A DNA stretch of 25,869 bases from a virus. This document shows positions 21,701 to 25,869 of this stretch, in pieces; position 1 is the stretch's first letter; every line of letters begins with the position of its first letter. The position numbers and the translations under genes are program-made. The notes beneath the pieces were generated by a model, which was given only the letters and a program-made list of their open reading frames with translations, was not told the DNA's origin and searched no databases. The stretch spans positions 1-25,869 of the IMG/VR virus record IMGVR_UViG_3300021087_000070; one strand, given 5' to 3'.

Positions 21701-24700
21701 ATGGATTACCAATTTGATAACGCATCTCACTTAGGGGGGGCTGGTACCAACGGCACCGGAGCTGAGGGTGGTCAAGCCTATGAGACCGATAAGGTTGACG
21801 TGGGTGTGGATGATCGAATGCCGCCTCCAACCCAAGTGGATCCAACACCCGCCCCAGATATAACCACCCCTCAGACTCCTACTGGACCCCCGGGAGATGT
21901 TACGCCCCCGGGAAAGGAAGGGACGGATACCGTCACAGAAACAGTCGGTACCAACACAGAGGAGACAAAAAATAAGAATTTAGAGAGAGATATTGGTAAA
22001 CAGGGAGCAGCAATCGGCCCATTAGATAATTCGTCTTCCGACACCCGTGCCCTAGCAGGTACAATTAAAGTATCGAACCCCCTGATAGGAAGAAAAACTA
22101 ATGCTGATATTTTAACTATACTAGATAATTTGGGTCAGAGTGACATCTCTCCTTTTATCGATAACTTAAATGTGCTCAAACCAAAAGACCATAAACCGGC
22201 AAAGTTAGAATCGGTAGGTATCTATAAGACTATCGATCTTATATCAGAAGGCCCAATAGCGGGGCTATGCGATGCTCACGGAAATTTAATCCCTTTGGTG
22301 GATGGGGCGGATACATTAAATGAAGACGGTTTGAAAGGGATATATCTGAATGACGTTCCCGTTAAAAACAGCAGAGGTGGGACGCTCAATTACCAAAGAA
22401 TTCTTTCTGAGATTAAATATGGTACCTTAGACCAAGGGTTGATGAAAGACAACGAACAAAAGGCGCTTTCTTTTTTAAGGTCATCTCAAACTTTTAATGT
22501 GGCGCTGAAGTTGCCGGGCCTTACTCGCCCTCAAGCTCAAACTTTTGCGGGAGACGAGCAAGTAACAGACACTGGTGGGGGCGCCTCTTTTACTCCTCAC
22601 CTATATAAATCTGGTCCCAAAATTGAGATCGACGGCGTGTTGCAGCCCCCTCTATATGAAACCGACATCTGGAGCGACGAAAAGGCCCCGAAAGAAGACG
22701 GCACCGGTCGTAAGTCGGTTCTATTTCAAATAGTTACGGTGGGGGAGGAAGCCAATCTTCCTTCTATTTTTGCGCGAGCACCGAGCAATGATCTGGCCTC
22801 GCATGATATGGTGAAGCGTATGAGGCAAGTTTTTGCTATCCAGCCAGTGGTATACCATCATACTATTACAAATGACAATGTTACTGATGTAGAAATTAAT
22901 TTATTTGTAGATCAACTTTTTTTGCGAGACGTTAATCCAGAAAAAGCCAAAGATCCTTTAAATAATACAGCGTTTTTTCTGATAAAAATTGGATACGAAG
23001 ATAGCGATCGCCTACTTGGTGACGGTGGCGACACGTTTTATACCTTTGTTCCTATCTCTGGGCTGTGCACTTCAAGGTATGAGCGCTCATATACTTTCCC
23101 GTTGCCGGTGGTAGCGGCAGATAGAGATCGGCGTATTTCTATTTGTTTAGCTCACGAAGAGCCGTTTCCAGATGCGGTAGCCGTAGGAGCCATTCAGCGT
23201 CAAGCAGGAGTGGCTACTGTGACGGAGATTGTTGAGTCTCCTTTGGTGTACCCTCATTCTGCTATTATGGCCACTCTGATTGATGCTAGATCATTTGGGA
23301 GGGTGCCCAAGCGTACTTTTGACATGAAGTTGCTTAAAATAAAAATACCGGCCAACTATGACAGCGAGAACAGGGAGTATAGTGGTAATTGGACGGGGCA
23401 GTGGGCAAAATACAAGCAATGGAGTAATAATCCAGCGTGGGTTTTTTACGACATGATGACAAGCAAGAGGTACGGTTTGGCTAAATATGGTTTTGGTGAT
23501 GATATTGTTGATAAGTGGAATTTATATTCTATAGGAAAATATTGTGACGAATTAGTAGAAACAGGTTATCGTCCAGCTAATTTGCCTCTTCACTTTTCAA
23601 TTCATTCGAACGGTGCGGTGGTGTTTATTAATGACAAGGGTAGCAAGCAAGATGGAAGCGCGTTGGGGGAAGAGGTTCTTAGGGATATGTTTCCAGAAGG
23701 CGAAACGGTAGCTCTTTATAAGTTGAAAGACGAAAGCGGAACTGCCCTAAACCGGGGGTTTCGTAGGCGCATAGGACAGTCTTTTTATGATATACATGCT
23801 GAGGGCGGCCCCACGTTTAGTTTTAATATCCATAAAATTATTAACTCAGAATATATTTTTATGCTTTATGAGGATCTTGAGCAACAATATGTTGATTACA
23901 ACGACACTTTTGACGCCGCAAAACAAAAAAATAAAATAACCCCTAACACGTGGATAGCTAACTACTTAACTACAAAGTCTGCCGAAGGAGTCACTTCCGA
24001 TGTAGTTAAGGACTATATGGCTGGTTATACTTTGGGCTCATCTGTAAGAACGGGGCGTGTGGTAGTGGAAAAGGATTTGTACAAGCCTGTTTTAGAGCCT
24101 CGTTTTTCAACTAATATTTATTTAGACAGGGAGCAGGACGCTTATAATTGTTTGAATGATTTGGCCGCTATTTTTAGAGGGATGGTTTATTGGAATAATG
24201 GCTTTGTGTTTATTTCAAACGATCAGTCGCGGGACGCTGTTATGGTTTTTACTAATTCTAACGTCCAATCTGGTGTTTTTACTTATACGGGCAGCTCAAA
24301 GTCTACTAGATTTACTTCCGTACTGGTTAGATATAATGATGCTCAGGACAGCTACAAGCCAAAAGTTGAATATATTGAAGATGCGGCTTCTATTCGCAAG
24401 TATGGATATTTAGAAAAGAAAATTATAGCCCTTGGCACCACCTCTCGCTCTCAGGCTTACAGGCTTGGTAAATGGTTTTTATATACTAATCAACTTGAAA
24501 CGGATTTAATTCAATTTAAAACTGGGATCGAAGCTACCTATCTACGGCCCGGAGATGTTATAAAAATTCAAGATAGTTTAAAAAACACAAAGAGATACGG
24601 AGGAAGGATTAAGGCTATTGATCCTGCTAATTATCAGCTTACGCTGGATCAAGGGGTTTATGAGGATGTGGTGGGGCAAAAAATTACCTTAATAGTTCCA

Positions 24701-25603
24701 CAATCTTCTAAAGCCGTAACCCAACTTAACGCCGCCGCTAAAGAAAAACTTCACAAACAAGATCTGACGGGGGTGGCGCAAAGCGAAATTGATGAGACTC
24801 GTGCAACTCAAATTCAACAGTTTACTGTTACAGCGGTCAGCGGAAGTGATGCTAATTCAGGGGGAGCTCAAAACGATTTAATCACAGTAGAGGCTGCTGA
24901 AGCTTTTGGCGAAGTGGCCGTAGGCACTATTTGGTCTATGCAAAATACCGCAGCAGACTATAAAATCAAAGAGGTAGAATACCGTATCTTAAGTGTTACA
25001 GAGGAAACTGCGGGAGAGTATGCGGTTACAGGCATGATGTACGCAGGTTCTAAATTTGGGGCAATTGATGAATCACGAGATTTAGTTGCAACGCAGCAAT
25101 CGGCTTCTATGCTTAATTCGCAAGGAGCGGTTGAGGAGCCGGATTGGGAAGCCACCGAGAACAGCACTAAGGTAATTGTCGTTGATAATAAGTCTGTTGG
25201 ACAAGGAAATAAAAGACCGGAGTTGGGGGGCAATATGGAGTTTGATGAGGGTGGCTTTGATCCAGCAGATGGTGGCATGATAACTTTGGAAGTTAATTTT
25301 TGTGAGCAGTTGCAATCTATGGCTGAACATCAACCAGTAGGAGCAACAAAGGAAATCTTCGAATTTTACATTACATTTAACGTAGATGGGGTTGACTTGC
25401 CCAAACGAACAGTACCGGGAGGGTACGGTTCTGGGGGGCCGTCTACTGATACGTGTCAGATGCAACTGGAGGTTCCACGAGGAACTCACACCGTATACTG
25501 GTCTTTGTCTTATCTCCAATCCTTCCAGTTTGACGGTGCGCCTTTCGCGACAGAGAATACCGTCAGTTCTGACATATTTTACGCACTTGGGGGAGGAGAA
25601 TAA
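21701..25603 (+). CDS. J: Tail-tip central fibre / host specificity protein J
   Basis: A 1300-residue gpJ family protein (lambda J is 1132). Residues 1-110 are a Pro/Thr/Gly/Asp-rich, apparently disordered extension not typical of lambda J (DPTPAPDITTPQTPTGPPGD). Family hallmarks begin near 167: SVGIYKTIDLISEGPIAGLC, GIYLNDVPVKN. Further matches are LNDLAAIFRGMVYWNNGFVF, RYNDAQDSYKP, TSRSQAYRLGKWFLYTNQLE and LRPGDVIKIQD (about 815-955), which follow the lambda J core. The last about 115 residues form a separate beta-rich domain (EIFEFYITFNVDGVDLP, GTHTVYWSLSYLQSF). There is no extended C-terminal fibre stalk. J caps the tail, contacts the receptor and starts tail assembly in lambda. Here receptor recognition may be shared with the fibre and M-fusion proteins. 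It starts 20 bases after the second I gene with only AGAAAA as a weak ribosome site. Confidence 0.9.
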   Translation: MDYQFDNASHLGGAGTNGTGAEGGQAYETDKVDVGVDDRMPPPTQVDPTPAPDITTPQTPTGPPGDVTPPGKEGTDTVTETVGTNTEETKNKNLERDIGKQGAAIGPLDNSSSDTRALAGTIKVSNPLIGRKTNADILTILDNLGQSDISPFIDNLNVLKPKDHKPAKLESVGIYKTIDLISEGPIAGLCDAHGNLIPLVDGADTLNEDGLKGIYLNDVPVKNSRGGTLNYQRILSEIKYGTLDQGLMKDNEQKALSFLRSSQTFNVALKLPGLTRPQAQTFAGDEQVTDTGGGASFTPHLYKSGPKIEIDGVLQPPLYETDIWSDEKAPKEDGTGRKSVLFQIVTVGEEANLPSIFARAPSNDLASHDMVKRMRQVFAIQPVVYHHTITNDNVTDVEINLFVDQLFLRDVNPEKAKDPLNNTAFFLIKIGYEDSDRLLGDGGDTFYTFVPISGLCTSRYERSYTFPLPVVAADRDRRISICLAHEEPFPDAVAVGAIQRQAGVATVTEIVESPLVYPHSAIMATLIDARSFGRVPKRTFDMKLLKIKIPANYDSENREYSGNWTGQWAKYKQWSNNPAWVFYDMMTSKRYGLAKYGFGDDIVDKWNLYSIGKYCDELVETGYRPANLPLHFSIHSNGAVVFINDKGSKQDGSALGEEVLRDMFPEGETVALYKLKDESGTALNRGFRRRIGQSFYDIHAEGGPTFSFNIHKIINSEYIFMLYEDLEQQYVDYNDTFDAAKQKNKITPNTWIANYLTTKSAEGVTSDVVKDYMAGYTLGSSVRTGRVVVEKDLYKPVLEPRFSTNIYLDREQDAYNCLNDLAAIFRGMVYWNNGFVFISNDQSRDAVMVFTNSNVQSGVFTYTGSSKSTRFTSVLVRYNDAQDSYKPKVEYIEDAASIRKYGYLEKKIIALGTTSRSQAYRLGKWFLYTNQLETDLIQFKTGIEATYLRPGDVIKIQDSLKNTKRYGGRIKAIDPANYQLTLDQGVYEDVVGQKITLIVPQSSKAVTQLNAAAKEKLHKQDLTGVAQSEIDETRATQIQQFTVTAVSGSDANSGGAQNDLITVEAAEAFGEVAVGTIWSMQNTAADYKIKEVEYRILSVTEETAGEYAVTGMMYAGSKFGAIDESRDLVATQQSASMLNSQGAVEEPDWEATENSTKVIVVDNKSVGQGNKRPELGGNMEFDEGGFDPADGGMITLEVNFCEQLQSMAEHQPVGATKEIFEFYITFNVDGVDLPKRTVPGGYGSGGPSTDTCQMQLEVPRGTHTVYWSLSYLQSFQFDGAPFATENTVSSDIFYALGGGE
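25589..25598 (+). promoter_or_regulatory. Strong Shine-Dalgarno site GGGGGAGGAG
   Basis: GGGAGGAG lies at the end of the J gene, seven bases before the ATG at 25606. It is the strongest ribosome site in the window and supports the start of the right-edge gene. Confidence 0.7.
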
Positions 25604-25605
25604 GA

Positions 25606-25869
25606 ATGCCTAGATTCATTACATTCGAAAATGATGCTGTTTTTCCGGACTTAGGCCAAGCCCTAAAGGTTTCCGGTTTTTCTGTAGCCAATGAGCCTAC
25701 AGGACTTCCACTTCAAGAACCTTTTGCGTGGGACCCTGCTTTGGCGCCTTTTTCGGGAGTTTCTGGAATTTCTTATTTTGCGGAAGCTGCGAGTGGGCAA
25801 TTTATTTCTACAGCCCCGAAGATTACATGGAACTTGCTTAACCCTATAACAGAAAGACCTTTTACTCCT
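25606..25869 (+). CDS. Partial gene downstream of J, unrecognised
   Basis: An ATG three bases after the J stop codon opens 88 codons that run off the right edge without a stop. The product starts MPRFITFENDAVFPDLGQAL and continues with PLQEPFAWDPALAPFSGVSG and a beta-like aromatic stretch (ISYFAEAASGQFIST). It is Pro/Phe/Ala-rich with no signal peptide and no membrane segment. Spacing and the strong ribosome site make it part of the same unit. Position after J would fit a tail fibre, tip accessory or small virion protein, but I do not recognise the family. Confidence 0.65.
   Translation, partial: MPRFITFENDAVFPDLGQALKVSGFSVANEPTGLPLQEPFAWDPALAPFSGVSGISYFAEAASGQFISTAPKITWNLLNPITERPFTP

Noticed and set aside
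1-25869. CRISPR arrays, tRNA genes, insertion sequences, integrase, toxin-antitoxin or anti-defence genes
   Set aside because: None seen on reading both strands; the window is occupied almost continuously by virion genes.

Overview
The window is a virion tail module from a tailed phage or prophage. Gene order and recognisable motifs match the lambda-type siphovirus tail (H-M-L-K-I-J), strongly elaborated. There are no tRNA, rRNA, CRISPR, insertion-sequence, lysis, replication or host metabolic genes. The host cannot be named from the sequence. Moderate base composition, tightly packed genes, GYIPNFA-type motifs in the tape measure and GNVGIGT-type fibre repeats recall uncultured marine phages, but that is an impression and not a search result.

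Layout. Positions 1-231 hold the 5' part of a minus-strand gene. A 67-base divergent intergenic region follows, and everything from 299 to the right edge is on the plus strand. Two overlapping genes (299-1051, 1026-2015) sit where lambda has its tail assembly chaperones. A 2438-residue tape measure protein (2064-9380) follows. It carries several PNFA motifs and an embedded domain with an E...D...DxK pattern resembling PD-(D/E)XK nucleases. Next comes an insertion relative to lambda: two paralogous beta-rich proteins (9380-10387 and 12167-12982) flanking a tail-fibre-like protein (10389-12167). A 1681-residue protein (12979-18024) fuses two gpM-like domains to Fn3-like, glycine-rich and lectin-like regions. 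Then come gpL with its four cysteines (18029-19918), a short JAMM-peptidase gpK lacking the NlpC/P60 half (about 19893-20255), two tandem gpI paralogues with ubiquitin-like N-termini (20273-20980, 20982-21680), gpJ (21701-25603), and the start of an unrecognised gene (25606 to the edge).

How they work together (family knowledge plus inference). The chaperone-like proteins would load the tape measure, which sets tail length and may be delivered with the DNA. The M/L/K/I/J proteins build the tail tip that initiates tail assembly. gpJ is the central tip protein. The 592-residue fibre and the lectin/glycine-rich end of the M-fusion are the best receptor-binding candidates. JAMM gpK followed by two ubiquitin-like gpI proteins, both with an LAGG motif at the predicted end of the ubiquitin-like fold, suggests proteolytic maturation of the tail tip.

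Most genes overlap or abut by a few bases, so this looks like one long late transcription unit. The word AAAAGTGTATA occurs exactly at three gene starts (minus strand near 240-251, plus strand at 2033-2044 and 20254-20264) and is a candidate phage promoter or regulatory element.
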